The translations under genes were made by a program, and so were the position numbers. Shown here one piece after another: positions 39,294 to 48,558 of a stretch of 64,000 nucleotides of DNA (the first letter of the stretch is position 1; every line of letters begins with the position of its first letter). The stretch covers positions 1 to 64,000 of the forward strand of contig DASWED010000060.1 of the NCBI GenBank assembly GCA_036394995.1, in the 5' to 3' direction. A model generated the notes under the pieces. That model did not search any database. It was not told the DNA's origin and worked only from the letters and a program-made list of their open reading frames with translations. Origin of the DNA: DASWED01 sp036394995 (GTDB lineage: Bacteria > Actinomycetota > UBA4738 > JACQTL01).

Positions 39294-40742
39294 GTGCCGA
39301 CCAAGTCCCCCCGATCGCTCGCCGCGGTGGTGATGGCCGCCGGGCTGGGCAAGCGTCTGAAGTCGAGGCGGCCGAAGGTGCTGCACGAGATCGCCGGCCG
39401 GCCCGTCCTGTGGCACGTCCTCCGCGCGGCGGTCGCGGCGAAGCCGAAGCGCCTCGTGGTCGTGGTCCATCACGGGCGGGAGGAGGTCGAGGAGGCGGTC
39501 CGGTCCTGGTCGCTCCGGCCCGAGCCGGTGTTCGTCGACCAGGGGGAGCCGCTGGGAACGGGCCACGCGGTGCTCGCCGCCGAGCGCGCCATCGGCGACG
39601 CCGCCGACGTCCTGGTCCTGCCGGGCGACGAGCCGCTGGTCACCGGGGAACAGGTCCGGCAGATGCTGTCCATCCACCGCCGCCGGGACGTCGCCGCCGT
39701 GGTCCAGACCACCATCCCGGTTGACGCCCGCGGGTTCGCCCGGGTCATCCGCGACGCGCGGGGCGAGTTCGTCCGGCTGGCCGAGGGGACCGACGCCACG
39801 CCCGAGGAGCTCCGGGTGACGGAGGCGGCCACGTCGGTCTACGTGTTCCGGCGGGAGGACCTGTTCGGGGCCCTCCCGCTGGTGACGCGGGAGAATCGCC
39901 AGCGCGAGTACTACCTGCCCGACGTGCTGGGGATCCTGCACGACAAGGGGGAGCGCATCGCCGTCCAGCTGGTGGACAGCGGCGGCTCGGTCGGCGCGAA
40001 CTCCCGGCAGGAGCTGGCCCAGGCCGCCGAGGTCATGCGAACGAGGATCAACGAACGCCACATGGACGCCGGCGTGTCGATCGTCGACCCGGCCACCACG
40101 TTCATCGGGCCGGAGGTCCGCATCGGGGCCGACACCGTGATCCATCCCATGGCGTTCCTGGAGGGGACCACGCGGATCGGCCGGGCGTGCGGGATCGGGC
40201 CGTCGGCGCGGATCGTGGACAGCACCGTCGGGGACGGTTCCACGGTTCAATTCGCCGTGGTCAGAGGCTCCCGAATCGGGCGGGACGTGAACGTGGGCCC
40301 GTTCGCGTCGCTTCGCCCGGACACGGTCCTGGAGGACGGCTCGAAGGCGGGGACGTTCGTCGAGATCAAGGGGTCGCGCGTGGGGAAGGGCTCGAAGGTC
40401 CCGCACCTGTCCTACGTGGGCGATGCCGACATCGGGAAGGGCGTGAACGTGGGCGCCGCCACCGTCACGGTCAACTACGATGGGTGGGAGAAGCACCGCA
40501 CCGTGATCGGAGACGACGTGAAGATCGGCTCGGACACGATGCTCGTGGCGCCGGTTCGCGTGGGCAAGGGCGCGATGACCGGAGCGGGGTCAGTGATCAC
40601 GAAGGACGTGCCGCCGGGAGCGCTGGGGATCGAACGCTCGGACCAACGCAACATCGAGGGGTTCCGCGCGCGGCAGGAGGACAGGCATCGCGCGAAGAGC
40701 AAGGGAACGACAGCCGGGACGAAGGGAAAGGGCCGCGGGTGA
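39294..40742 (+). CDS. glmU: Bifunctional UDP-N-acetylglucosamine pyrophosphorylase / glucosamine-1-phosphate acetyltransferase
   Basis: This 482-residue cytoplasmic enzyme makes UDP-GlcNAc for wall synthesis. The N-terminal uridyltransferase (about 8-235) shows MAAGLGKRLKSRRPKVLHEIAGRPV, GEPLGTGHAV and LVLPGDEPLV. The C-terminal left-handed beta-helix acetyltransferase (about 255-455) shows hexapeptide repeats and GAATVTVNYDGWEKHRTVIGD. It ends in a Lys/Gly/Thr-rich basic tail, KSKGTTAGTKGKGRG. In place of the frequent LPGD-x-PL it has LPGDEPL, a normal variant. The GTG start has GAGG five bases upstream. prs follows closely, the conserved glmU-prs pair. Confidence 0.94.
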   Translation: MPTKSPRSLAAVVMAAGLGKRLKSRRPKVLHEIAGRPVLWHVLRAAVAAKPKRLVVVVHHGREEVEEAVRSWSLRPEPVFVDQGEPLGTGHAVLAAERAIGDAADVLVLPGDEPLVTGEQVRQMLSIHRRRDVAAVVQTTIPVDARGFARVIRDARGEFVRLAEGTDATPEELRVTEAATSVYVFRREDLFGALPLVTRENRQREYYLPDVLGILHDKGERIAVQLVDSGGSVGANSRQELAQAAEVMRTRINERHMDAGVSIVDPATTFIGPEVRIGADTVIHPMAFLEGTTRIGRACGIGPSARIVDSTVGDGSTVQFAVVRGSRIGRDVNVGPFASLRPDTVLEDGSKAGTFVEIKGSRVGKGSKVPHLSYVGDADIGKGVNVGAATVTVNYDGWEKHRTVIGDDVKIGSDTMLVAPVRVGKGAMTGAGSVITKDVPPGALGIERSDQRNIEGFRARQEDRHRAKSKGTTAGTKGKGRG

Positions 40743-40770
40743 GGGCGACGGACTGGCAAGGGGGATCGCC

Positions 40771-41751
40771 GTGGAGATCGTGACGAAGAAGCACCTCATG
40801 CTCTTCGCCGGGACGTCGCACCCGGAGCTGGCAGAGGAGATCGGGAAGGAGCTCGGCCTGCCGATCTCGCCGTGCGAGATCCGCCGGTTCGCCTCCAGCG
40901 AGACCTACGTCCGGCCCCACGAGAGCGTGCGGGGAGCGGACGTGTTCATCGTCCAGACCCACGCGGCGCCGGTGAACGAATACATCATGGAACAGCTCAT
41001 CCTCATCGACGCCATGAAGCGGGCGTCGGCGAAGCGGATCACCTCCGTGATCCCGTACTACGGGTACTCGCGGCAGGACAAGAAGACGCTGGCCCGCGAG
41101 CCGATCTCGGCGAAGCTGGTGGCCGACCTGCTGTCCGCCGCCGGCACCGACCGGGTGATCTCGGTGGACCTCCACTCCGGGCAGATCCAGGGCTACCTGG
41201 ACGTGCCGTTCGACCACCTCACCGCGCTCCCGCTCCTCGAGGACTACCTGCTGAACGATGCCGGGCTCAACCACGAGGACCTGGTGGTGGTGGCGCCGGA
41301 CACGGGCCGGGTCAAGGTGGCGGAGCGGCTGGCCGGGCACCTCCAGGCCGACCTCGCCTTCATCTACAAGCGGCGGTCGCGCCACGAGGCCCACAAGATC
41401 GAGGCCATGGAGGTGGTCGGCGAGGTCGACGGGCGCCCCTGCGTGATCGTGGACGACATGATCGACACGGCCGGCACGGTGACCCAGGGCGCCCGGGCCC
41501 TGGCCGACCGCGGTGCGGTCGAGGTCTACGCCGCCGCCACCCACGGCCTGTTCAGCGGCAAGGCCGTGCCGAACATCGAGGAGTCGCCGATCAAGCAGGT
41601 CGTGGTCACGAACACGGTCCCGATCCCCGAGGACCGTCAGTTCTCGAAGCTGAAGTGCCTGTCGATCGCCCCGATCGTCGCCAGCGCCATCCGGGCCGTG
41701 TTCGAGGACCAGAGCGTGAGCGAGATCTTCCACGGCGAGAACATGCCGTAG
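40771..41751 (+). CDS. prs: Ribose-phosphate pyrophosphokinase
   Basis: This 326-residue PRPP synthetase forms phosphoribosyl pyrophosphate from ribose-5-phosphate and ATP. Conserved parts include RRFASSETYVRPHESVRGADVFIVQ, IPYYGYSRQDKK (ATP loop), SVDLHSGQIQGYL (metal site), VVAPDTGRVKVAERLA and the PRPP loop VIVDDMIDTAGTVTQGA. The GTG start follows 28 bases after glmU. In most actinobacteria rplY comes next; here about 7.8 kb of other genes lies between prs and rplY. Confidence 0.94.
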   Translation: MEIVTKKHLMLFAGTSHPELAEEIGKELGLPISPCEIRRFASSETYVRPHESVRGADVFIVQTHAAPVNEYIMEQLILIDAMKRASAKRITSVIPYYGYSRQDKKTLAREPISAKLVADLLSAAGTDRVISVDLHSGQIQGYLDVPFDHLTALPLLEDYLLNDAGLNHEDLVVVAPDTGRVKVAERLAGHLQADLAFIYKRRSRHEAHKIEAMEVVGEVDGRPCVIVDDMIDTAGTVTQGARALADRGAVEVYAAATHGLFSGKAVPNIEESPIKQVVVTNTVPIPEDRQFSKLKCLSIAPIVASAIRAVFEDQSVSEIFHGENMP

Positions 41752-41787
41752 GAGCGCCAGCACCGGCCGTTTCCCAACCGCCTCAGT

Positions 41788-43248
41788 TCAGTCGAGGCAC
41801 GTCGTCGTGACGCGTGCGACCCCGACGACCTGGTCTCCCGACCAGTCCGTTGCATACGCCTTCTCGAACGTGAGGGCGTCCTCGTTCCGGTCGTAATAGA
41901 CCGCCACCCGAACCGTGGCACCGGCCGGGATCACGGGGATCGAGCCCTGATCGCACGAGGGGTCCCCGACGACGAAGGGAACGGCTCCCATCGTGGTGAG
42001 ACGGTTCTTCGCCACGGTGATCGCGTCCTCGGTCTCGCTCTGACCGACGGCAACCTCCACCGCCCAGTACGTGCCCCCCTGGACCGGGTCGACCGGCTCC
42101 GGGAACGGCGCGTTCGGGATCGTGCTCGGTGACGTGTGCGGTTCCGGCGGGGTCTCGGTCGGGAGCGGGGTCCCGCCGAGCTGCTGTTCGCCGATCTCGT
42201 GCCCGTCGGCGTCCTCGGCGACGACCAGCGCGGGGGTTCCGCCGGGGACCTGGATCGAGAACAGCTCCATGGTGCGCACGAACGGATCGGGGACGAGCGT
42301 CGCCACGGTGTCATCCGGGAGCGTGCGGACGAGGGCGGTGCCTGCGGGAACGGCGCCGAACACCACGGTCTCGGTGGGAACGTCCCCGGTGCCCTGGAAC
42401 ACGTGGGAGGTCGCCTGGATGGGGATGTCGCCGTCGGTGCCGTACTCGATGCCGGCGCCACCGCGCTCGTCTTCGATCTCGAGTGAGGTCGTTCCATCCG
42501 CGCCGATCGACGCGGTGATCGTCCAGCGATGCCCGGCCACGATGCCCGTCGCGACGACCACGCTGCGTTGATTATTCCCCCGCAGCGCCGGCTGGGACTC
42601 GAACGTCATCGAGTCGAACGCGTCGAGGAGCGCCGCGCGATCTCCGTCGCTCGCGTCCGGGGCCACGCCGAGACGCCCGTCGAACGAACGCCCGCCGGCC
42701 GTCCACTGGGCCTGGGAGAAATCCCAGCCCGGGTAGCAGGCCGAGTCGTCCGTCCCGACCGGGAGCGGCCGGCGGTCCACCGGCCACGTGGGGAGCAACC
42801 GGTCGAGCGCGGTCACCTGGACCGTGAACAGCACGGCTCCTGCCCCCCCTTCCGCCATGCCGGGGCAGCCGAAGATCGTGGTGCCCTCGGGATCGCGGTT
42901 GGAGACGGCCAGGACGAGCCTGGGCTCCGTCTGGGGGCCCGGGCCGTTGAGCCCGAGCTTCGCGGGATCCTCGGCGAACCATCCCTCGGGGTACGTGACC
43001 GTGATGCCGTTGATCGTGGTCGAGGTGGTCCGTCCGGCGGGGAGGGAGGAGTCGTGGTGGGTGAGCGCCAGCACCGCCCCCACCGAGCCGGCCAGCAGCG
43101 CCACGACGACCACGGCGCCCAGGGCGATCGTCCTGGCCTGGCGGCGTCGGGTCCGGCGGATCAGCTCGGGCGGAGCGCTCGGCACCCGGACCTCGCCGAA
43201 CTTCCGCTGGAGCACCTCGCGGAGGTCCTGTTCGAGCCTGTCGGTCAT
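41788..43248 (-). CDS. Membrane-anchored sigma-factor partner, large extracytoplasmic part
   Basis: This 486-residue protein starts in the ATGA overlap with the ECF sigma factor stop. A basic, cytoplasmic N-terminus (MTDRLEQDLREVLQRKFGEVRV, RRTRRRQART) precedes one TM at about 42-63. An extracytoplasmic region follows with Ser/Thr/Pro stretches (TPLPTETPPEPHTSPSTIPNAP) and four cysteines. The position and topology are those of an anti-sigma factor or cognate membrane sensor, but no ZAS zinc motif is visible, so the interaction is inference. No enzyme domain is recognised in the outer part. Confidence 0.7.
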   Translation of the reverse strand: MTDRLEQDLREVLQRKFGEVRVPSAPPELIRRTRRRQARTIALGAVVVVALLAGSVGAVLALTHHDSSLPAGRTTSTTINGITVTYPEGWFAEDPAKLGLNGPGPQTEPRLVLAVSNRDPEGTTIFGCPGMAEGGAGAVLFTVQVTALDRLLPTWPVDRRPLPVGTDDSACYPGWDFSQAQWTAGGRSFDGRLGVAPDASDGDRAALLDAFDSMTFESQPALRGNNQRSVVVATGIVAGHRWTITASIGADGTTSLEIEDERGGAGIEYGTDGDIPIQATSHVFQGTGDVPTETVVFGAVPAGTALVRTLPDDTVATLVPDPFVRTMELFSIQVPGGTPALVVAEDADGHEIGEQQLGGTPLPTETPPEPHTSPSTIPNAPFPEPVDPVQGGTYWAVEVAVGQSETEDAITVAKNRLTTMGAVPFVVGDPSCDQGSIPVIPAGATVRVAVYYDRNEDALTFEKAYATDWSGDQVVGVARVTTTCLD

Positions 43249-43769
43249 CGTTCCGTCACCATCCCTCGCAGCGTCTCCATTCCTCTTGCCACCAGCGACT
43301 TGGCCGCGGCCGGGGAGCACCCCAGGGCCGCCGCCACGTCGCGTTCGGACAGGTCCTCGTAGTACCGGAGGACCACGGCGGCTCTCTGCCGCTCGGGCAG
43401 CCGGTGCACGGCGGACCACAGCTCCTCCCGCGTCTCGACATCCGGTGCGTCCGCGGCGGCCGGTTCGCCACGCCGGGCCTCCCGGGCCAGGTACGCCCGC
43501 TCCACCCGGCGGCGGCGGAGCTGCGACGTGAACAGGTTCACGACGGTTCGCCGGAGGTACGCCTCGAACGCGGCGGGGTCCCGGAGGTGCCGGAACCGGC
43601 CGGCCATCCGCACGAACGCCTCCTGGGCCAGGTCCTCGGCCTGGTACCGGTCGCCGGTCAGGAGGTAGGCCAGCCCGACCATGGCTCCCGCGTGGCGAGC
43701 GTACAGCTCGGCGAGCCCGCGCGCCTCCGCCGGCGCATCGGGCACTTCCACCGCTCCCGCGCGGATCAT
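43245..43769 (-). CDS. ECF RNA polymerase sigma factor (SigE-like)
   Basis: This 174-residue sigma-70 family factor lacks regions 1 and 3. Region 2 is seen in YLLTGDRYQAEDLAQEAFVRMAGRFRHLRDPAAFEAYLRRTVVNLF, and region 4 in LPERQRAAVVLRYYEDLSERDVAAALGCSPAAAKSLVARGMETLR. This is the SigE-family type common in actinobacteria. The ATG at 43769 is preceded by CGGAGG at good spacing and is preferred to the upstream ATG at 43787. The stop overlaps the start of the membrane partner, so both are produced together. Confidence 0.9.
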   Translation of the reverse strand: MIRAGAVEVPDAPAEARGLAELYARHAGAMVGLAYLLTGDRYQAEDLAQEAFVRMAGRFRHLRDPAAFEAYLRRTVVNLFTSQLRRRRVERAYLAREARRGEPAAADAPDVETREELWSAVHRLPERQRAAVVLRYYEDLSERDVAAALGCSPAAAKSLVARGMETLRGMVTER

Positions 43770-43924
43770 CGGAGTCCTCCGTCGCATGTCCCCACGAACT
43801 ATGGACGCACGAGCCTGCCCCCAGGTAGCGGATCCCAGGCACGCCCGTGCATGCGAGGGCGGATCGCGGGTACGGGTTCCAGCAAGGGGGGCTGTTCGAC
43901 GCTGTCGAGGGAAAGGAGCCCGTC

Positions 43925-44314
43925 ATGGCGGTCACGAAGCGCGCGAAGGCCACGATCGACCAGGTCGTCGGCGGAGTGAAGGAGACGGTCGGCCGGGTCA
44001 CCGGCAGGCAGGGAACCGAGGCCCGGGGCGCCATCCAGCGCGTGAAGGGGCAGGCGTCGGAGACCGTCCAGAAGGCCACCCGCATGGCGAAGCAGAACGT
44101 GGAGAAGGCCCGAGGGGCCGTGAAGTCGGCGACCCAGAAGGTCACCGGGTCGGCGAAGGGCGCGACGACGAAGGCCCGCGCCAAGACCCAGTCTGCTCCG
44201 AAGCGCGCCGCAGGAACGGCGAAGGCGTCCGCGAAGAAGGCAACCGGCCGGGCCAAGAGCACGGCCACGAAGACGACCTCCCGGGCCAAGTCGGCGGCGA
44301 AGCGGGCAAGCTGA
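43925..44314 (+). CDS. CsbD-like stress protein with histone H1-like lysine/alanine tail
   Basis: This 129-residue basic protein has an N-terminal half (KATIDQVVGGVKETVGRVTG, RGAIQRVKGQASETVQKAT) resembling CsbD-family general stress proteins. A Lys/Ala/Thr-rich C-terminal tail from about 55 onward (KKATGRAKSTATKTTSRAKS) has the composition of H1-like or HU C-terminal tails. It may bind DNA or RNA. The ATG at 43925 is supported by AAGGAG. It is divergent from the ECF sigma factor and could belong to its regulon, but this is inference from position only. The combination of the two parts is unusual. Confidence 0.65.
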   Translation: MAVTKRAKATIDQVVGGVKETVGRVTGRQGTEARGAIQRVKGQASETVQKATRMAKQNVEKARGAVKSATQKVTGSAKGATTKARAKTQSAPKRAAGTAKASAKKATGRAKSTATKTTSRAKSAAKRAS

Positions 44315-44325
44315 CCCCCCGATAC

Positions 44326-44344
44326 CTAGTCCGGATCAGACTAG
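44326..44344. terminator. Weak inverted repeat between convergent genes
   Basis: CTAGTC (44326-44331) and GACTAG (44339-44344) with a 7-base loop lie between the convergent CsbD-like and sulfatase genes, overlapping the sulfatase stop codon. There is no T-run; it is a possible weak bidirectional terminator only. Confidence 0.25.
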
Positions 44345-45810
44345 ATGTAGCCGAGCTCCGACAGGCGCTGCTCGATCTCGGCCCGTTCCTCCGGGGTGGT
44401 GGGCTCGGCGGGGCGGTCCCATTCGGCCCACGAGTCCACTGCCCGGTCCAGCTGCTCCCGGAGCCGGCGAACCGTCTCGACCCGTGAGGCCGTGAGGTCG
44501 ATCTCCTCGTTCGCGTCATTCGCGGTGTCGTACAGCCGCTCGGTCCCGTCGGACGAACGGACCAGCTTGAAGCGGCGGTCCCGGACCGCCATCAGGTCCC
44601 CGGCCAGGCCGTCGAAGTCGTAGGAGGGATTCCGCGAGGCCAGGCGGGCCCGTTCCCTCTCCGTCCAGGTCCGCCATTCGCAGAACGCGTACTCCTCGCC
44701 GAAACCGTCCCTGGTCTGCGAGAAGAGGTCGGTCCGCCGCCCCTCGAGATAATCGGCGGGCTGCTGGCGCCCCAGGAACCGGGCCAGCGAGGGGAGCACG
44801 TCCACCAGCTCGTACATCCCGCCGCGCTCGCCCTTCGGGAGCATCCCCGGCCCCCACGCCACGAACGGCACCCGGATCAGGTGGTCGTCGAGCGAGGCGT
44901 GGTGGTCGGCCAAACCGTGGCGGGCCCCGGCAACATGCCCGCCGCGGTGTTCCCCGAGGTGCTCGCCGTGATCCGAGGTCACCATGACCAGCGACCGCCC
45001 GTCGTCCCCGACGTGGCCGGTCTTCCGCAGCCCGTCCAGCAGCTCGTCCAGGTGCCGGTCGGCGTTCGCCACCTCGCCGTCGTAGTACGTGGAGTACACG
45101 TCGAGGTCGCGCTGCTCGGCCCGGGCCACGGCCTCCCACGGGCCGACCCGCGCGGCCAAACCGGTCCGGTACCGGAGCCCCTCCACCGGGCCGTAGCGGG
45201 GTCCGCCCATCCGCCGGGCCAGGCGCCGGGGCGGCGCGTACGACCAGTGGCACTCCAGGTAGTTCACGAACAGGAACACGGGCCGCCGGCACTCCTTGAG
45301 CCGGCGGCGCATCCACCGGTTCACGATCGTGCCGCCGGAGTCCCCGCCGAACAGCGCCTTCGGCACGCGGCGGGCCGCCCGGCGCCACCCGCGTTCGATG
45401 TCGAGCCGGAACGCGTAGTGGTCGAACCCGCGGGCCAATCCCGTCCGCTCCGAGATCAGGCCGTTGTTCGTCACGCACCACGTGTCGTAGCCCAGCGACC
45501 GCAGCCACTCGGCCAGCGTGACCTTCGCGCTGTCGCGGAGCTTCGGCCCAGTCTGCAACTGGCTCCCGTGCTGGCTGGGGTACAGGCCGGTGAACAGGCT
45601 GCCGTGGGAGGGGAGCGTCCAGGGGCCGTTCGCGATCATGGTCTCCGCGCGCAGCCCGTCCGAGGCCAGCGCGTCCACGGTCGGCGTGGTCGGCCGTTCG
45701 TACCCGTAGCACCCGAACCGGTCCCACCGGGCGGTGTCGAACACGACCAGCACGATGTTCGGGAGGTCACCGGACGGGGCCCGGGACACGGAGGAGGCTG
45801 CCGATGGCAC
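44341..45810 (-). CDS. Sulfatase-fold (alkaline phosphatase superfamily) hydrolase
   Basis: This 489-residue protein of the sulfatase/alkaline phosphatase superfamily begins with PNIVLVVFDTARWDRFGCYGY (metal D25). VTSDHGEHLGEH near 279-290 supplies metal ligands, and the Lys/His pattern is seen later. At the nucleophile position it has WTLPSHGSLFTG (T65) rather than the C/S-x-P-x-R motif that is converted to formylglycine. It is therefore more likely a phosphodiesterase, phosphoglycerol transferase-type or Thr-nucleophile hydrolase than a true sulfatase. No signal peptide is seen, so it seems cytoplasmic. It is near a glycosyltransferase and an epimerase, which suggests surface polysaccharide context. 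Confidence 0.8.
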   Translation of the reverse strand: MPSAASSVSRAPSGDLPNIVLVVFDTARWDRFGCYGYERPTTPTVDALASDGLRAETMIANGPWTLPSHGSLFTGLYPSQHGSQLQTGPKLRDSAKVTLAEWLRSLGYDTWCVTNNGLISERTGLARGFDHYAFRLDIERGWRRAARRVPKALFGGDSGGTIVNRWMRRRLKECRRPVFLFVNYLECHWSYAPPRRLARRMGGPRYGPVEGLRYRTGLAARVGPWEAVARAEQRDLDVYSTYYDGEVANADRHLDELLDGLRKTGHVGDDGRSLVMVTSDHGEHLGEHRGGHVAGARHGLADHHASLDDHLIRVPFVAWGPGMLPKGERGGMYELVDVLPSLARFLGRQQPADYLEGRRTDLFSQTRDGFGEEYAFCEWRTWTERERARLASRNPSYDFDGLAGDLMAVRDRRFKLVRSSDGTERLYDTANDANEEIDLTASRVETVRRLREQLDRAVDSWAEWDRPAEPTTPEERAEIEQRLSELGYI

Positions 45811-45850
45811 GGGCCTGAGGATAACGACCTGCCCGCGGGGCGAACCGGGA

Positions 45851-46993
45851 TCAGGTCAGGACGAGCAGGGGATGGCCCTTCGGCCCGAGGACCCGTGCGA
45901 ACGCCTCCGCGTAGCGGGCCACGACGGCCTGGAGCGCGAACGGGGCGCAGGCCTCCCTGGCGGCCGTGCCCATGCGGGCGCGGGCCTTCGGGTCGGCCAG
46001 GAGGCGGCACGCCGCGTCGGCCAGGGCCTCGAGGTCGCCCGGGCGGACCAGCGCTCCCGTCTCGCCGCGCCGGACGATGTGCGACACCTCGCCCACGTCG
46101 AACGCCACCACCGGCACGCCGGCCAGCCCGGCCTCCACCAGGACGCCGGGGGCGCCCTCGATCCGGCTGGTGGACAGCAGCAGGTCGGAGGCGGCGATGA
46201 TGCGGTCGGCGTCGTCGCGCGAGCCCAGCACCAGGATGCCGGGGCCGGCCGCCCCGGCGGCCCGTTCGACCGACTCGCGGAGCGGCCCGTCGCCGCACAT
46301 CGCCAGCGAGACCGGCCCGAACCGGGACCGGATCAGCGCGAAGGCCTGGAGCGCGGCGCCGGGCTGCTTCTCGTCGGAGAGCCTTCCCACCCAGGCCAGC
46401 ACCGGGTGTCCGGCGTCCGCGCCGATGGCCCGGCGCTGCTGTTCGCGTTCGGCCGGCGACAGTTCCGGGGGAGGCTTCCGGCTGGTGGGCACCACCTCGA
46501 CCAGGGCCGGATCCACGCCGAACCGCTCCACCAGCTCGTCCCGGAGGCCGTCACTGACCGCGATGATCAGGGCGGCCCGACCGTACATCCTGGCCAGGAG
46601 TCGCTCGCCCAGGCCGCCGATGGCGTGGGTGATCTTGCGGTACACGATGGGAACGCGCCGGCGGGGGTCGGCCAGCGCAGCGTACTTCAGCGGCTCGCCG
46701 CCGTGGGCCACGACCAGGTCCGGGCGGAGCCGCTCCAGGCCGGCCCGCATCCGGGCCACGGCTCCCGGGTCCACGCCGGTCCGGGGCTCCAAGCGACCCG
46801 GGGAGCGGGCCCCGGGAACCACGCGGACGGGCACGGCCAGCGGGCCCTCGCCGGGGCCGAACAGCGGGAACAGCACGTTCCGCGATGCCGGCTGCAGCGC
46901 CTCGGCCAGCTGCGCGGCGAACACCTCCGCCCCGCGCCGCACGATGCGCGGGACGACGTGCAGGATCCGGGGACCGGCCGGCATCGCATCCAT
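45851..46993 (-). CDS. GT4 family glycosyltransferase
   Basis: This 380-residue GT-B fold glycosyltransferase starts with RILHVVPRIVRRGAEVFAAQLA (donor/acceptor loop). The centre holds VLAWVGRLSDEKQPGAALQAF and LAMCGDGPLRESVE, and the E-x7-E signature lies in RIEGAPGVLVEAGLAGVPVVAF. These are typical of GT4 enzymes that use nucleotide sugars to extend cell-surface glycans. The acceptor is unknown. The start is ATG at 46993 or the Met three codons later. It lies between the sulfatase-like and phosphoesterase genes, all leftward. Confidence 0.88.
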   Translation of the reverse strand: MDAMPAGPRILHVVPRIVRRGAEVFAAQLAEALQPASRNVLFPLFGPGEGPLAVPVRVVPGARSPGRLEPRTGVDPGAVARMRAGLERLRPDLVVAHGGEPLKYAALADPRRRVPIVYRKITHAIGGLGERLLARMYGRAALIIAVSDGLRDELVERFGVDPALVEVVPTSRKPPPELSPAEREQQRRAIGADAGHPVLAWVGRLSDEKQPGAALQAFALIRSRFGPVSLAMCGDGPLRESVERAAGAAGPGILVLGSRDDADRIIAASDLLLSTSRIEGAPGVLVEAGLAGVPVVAFDVGEVSHIVRRGETGALVRPGDLEALADAACRLLADPKARARMGTAAREACAPFALQAVVARYAEAFARVLGPKGHPLLVLT

Positions 46994-47086
46994 CGACGGG
47001 GCATCGTACGGGAGCGGGCCCGGGGACCTCCGGCTCTCGCGCGCACCGAACGGCCGGGTTCCTCGTCCGACCGAACAAGCACCTGC

Positions 47087-48502
47087 TCAGCGTGAGAAGC
47101 CCGGGGCGGTGATCGCCGGGGGCCAGCCGATGTTGTCGGCCGGCGGGCTCGGGGGCAGGGGGCCGGGATTCAGCGGGGGGAGCGGGTCGGGTGCCAGCAG
47201 CTTCTTCGTGGGGCGGTGGAAGTCGAAGACGTGCTCGAAGTTGTGGGTGTTCCGTACCCGGTCGGTCAGGTGGTCGAGGTCGAAGTTGTCGGCGATGAAC
47301 CTGTTCGGCGAGGAGAACTCCCCGACCTCGTGGTCGATCATGCCGCGGTTGGCCCAGGGGGAGATCACCAGCATCGGAACGCGGACCCCGAGCCCCAGCG
47401 CGTCGACCCTGGGTGGCTCGACGGAGTCGTACGTGCCTCCCCATTCGTCCCACGTGACGAAGATCGCGGTGGAGCGCCACATCGGGCTGCGCATGATCGC
47501 GTTGATCACCTGCGTCGCCCAGTTCTGCGCCCAGATGGTCGAGTACGGGGGATGGTCGGACAGCTCGTAGCGCGGCGTCACCCACGTCACCGACGGCAAC
47601 CGGTTCGCCTTGATGTCGCGAACCAGGACATCGACGTCGCGAATGTGGTCGTCCCACAGCTCGGTGTTGAACACGCCGTCGATCGCCGTGTAGGCGTTCC
47701 AGATGTAGCCGGTCTCCCGCTCGTTCGCGGCGTAGAAGGCCCAGTCGACGTGCTTGCGCGAGAGCTGCTGGCCCTGCGTGTCGAACGTGAAGCACGGGCG
47801 GGTGTCGTCTGTTCCCGGCACGATCTTGCCGGTCTCGTAGTCCTGGATGACGACCTTCGCTCCCTCGGGTGCATCGCATCCCCACGTCTTCGCGAGCCCC
47901 CGGTCCCTCCGGGATTTCAGCATCTGCGGGGTCTGCTCGGGGTTGTCGAACGCTCCGCCCGAGGTGCCCGCGATCATGTACAGGTGGTTGGGGTACGACG
48001 CGCTGTTGGCCGAGGCGAAGAACCGGTCGCACAGGACGAAGTTCTCCGCCCAGTGCCACCAGTTCGCCATGGTGTCGCGCTCGTGCAGCGACATGGCGAA
48101 GTCGACGGCCGGGACATTGTCCTTCGTGTACATCGCGAAGCCGTCCATCCTGCCGCCGTGCACGTCGATCAGCGCCGCGGCCCGATCGTGGGGGAGGTCG
48201 CCCGGTAGCCACTCCGGCGCCGTGATGAGCGGCACCTCCTTGCCGGCCACGACGCCCACCCTCGTCCCGTCCGACACGCCGGGGTAGGCCCCGAACAGGT
48301 GATTGAACGATCGGTTCTCGAGCATCAGGTACACCACGTGCTTCACGGGCCACCTGGTGTCGACCCCCGCGGGACTCGGCCTCCGCTCGCCGTTCGACAG
48401 CAGCTCGCTGATCCCGAACGCGCCGGCGCCGGTCGCGGCGACCGCGCCCCCTGCGATCGCCGCGCGCTTCAGGAACCTCCGTCGGGAGACGCGGTGGGAC
48501 AT
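47087..48502 (-). CDS. Tat-exported phosphoesterase (phospholipase C / acid phosphatase family)
   Basis: This 471-residue exported enzyme has a twin-arginine signal at its start (SRRRFLKRAAIAGGAVAATGAG, residues 6-27). The mature part begins VKHVVYLMLENRSFNHLFGAYPG, the metal/nucleophile motif of the PF04185 phosphoesterase family that includes bacterial phospholipases C and acid phosphatases. ASYPNHLYMIAGTSGG, TWDEWGGTYDSVEPP and NTHNFEHVFDFH give the other active-site segments. It is exported folded and should hydrolyse phospholipids or phosphate monoesters outside the cell. The ATG at 48502 is just before the Tat motif. It is divergent from the epimerase gene. Confidence 0.88.
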   Translation of the reverse strand: MSHRVSRRRFLKRAAIAGGAVAATGAGAFGISELLSNGERRPSPAGVDTRWPVKHVVYLMLENRSFNHLFGAYPGVSDGTRVGVVAGKEVPLITAPEWLPGDLPHDRAAALIDVHGGRMDGFAMYTKDNVPAVDFAMSLHERDTMANWWHWAENFVLCDRFFASANSASYPNHLYMIAGTSGGAFDNPEQTPQMLKSRRDRGLAKTWGCDAPEGAKVVIQDYETGKIVPGTDDTRPCFTFDTQGQQLSRKHVDWAFYAANERETGYIWNAYTAIDGVFNTELWDDHIRDVDVLVRDIKANRLPSVTWVTPRYELSDHPPYSTIWAQNWATQVINAIMRSPMWRSTAIFVTWDEWGGTYDSVEPPRVDALGLGVRVPMLVISPWANRGMIDHEVGEFSSPNRFIADNFDLDHLTDRVRNTHNFEHVFDFHRPTKKLLAPDPLPPLNPGPLPPSPPADNIGWPPAITAPGFSR

Positions 48503-48558
48503 CCGCCCGGACCCTAGCAGCGTCCCGGGCCCGGAATGGCAACCGGAACGCGCCCCGG

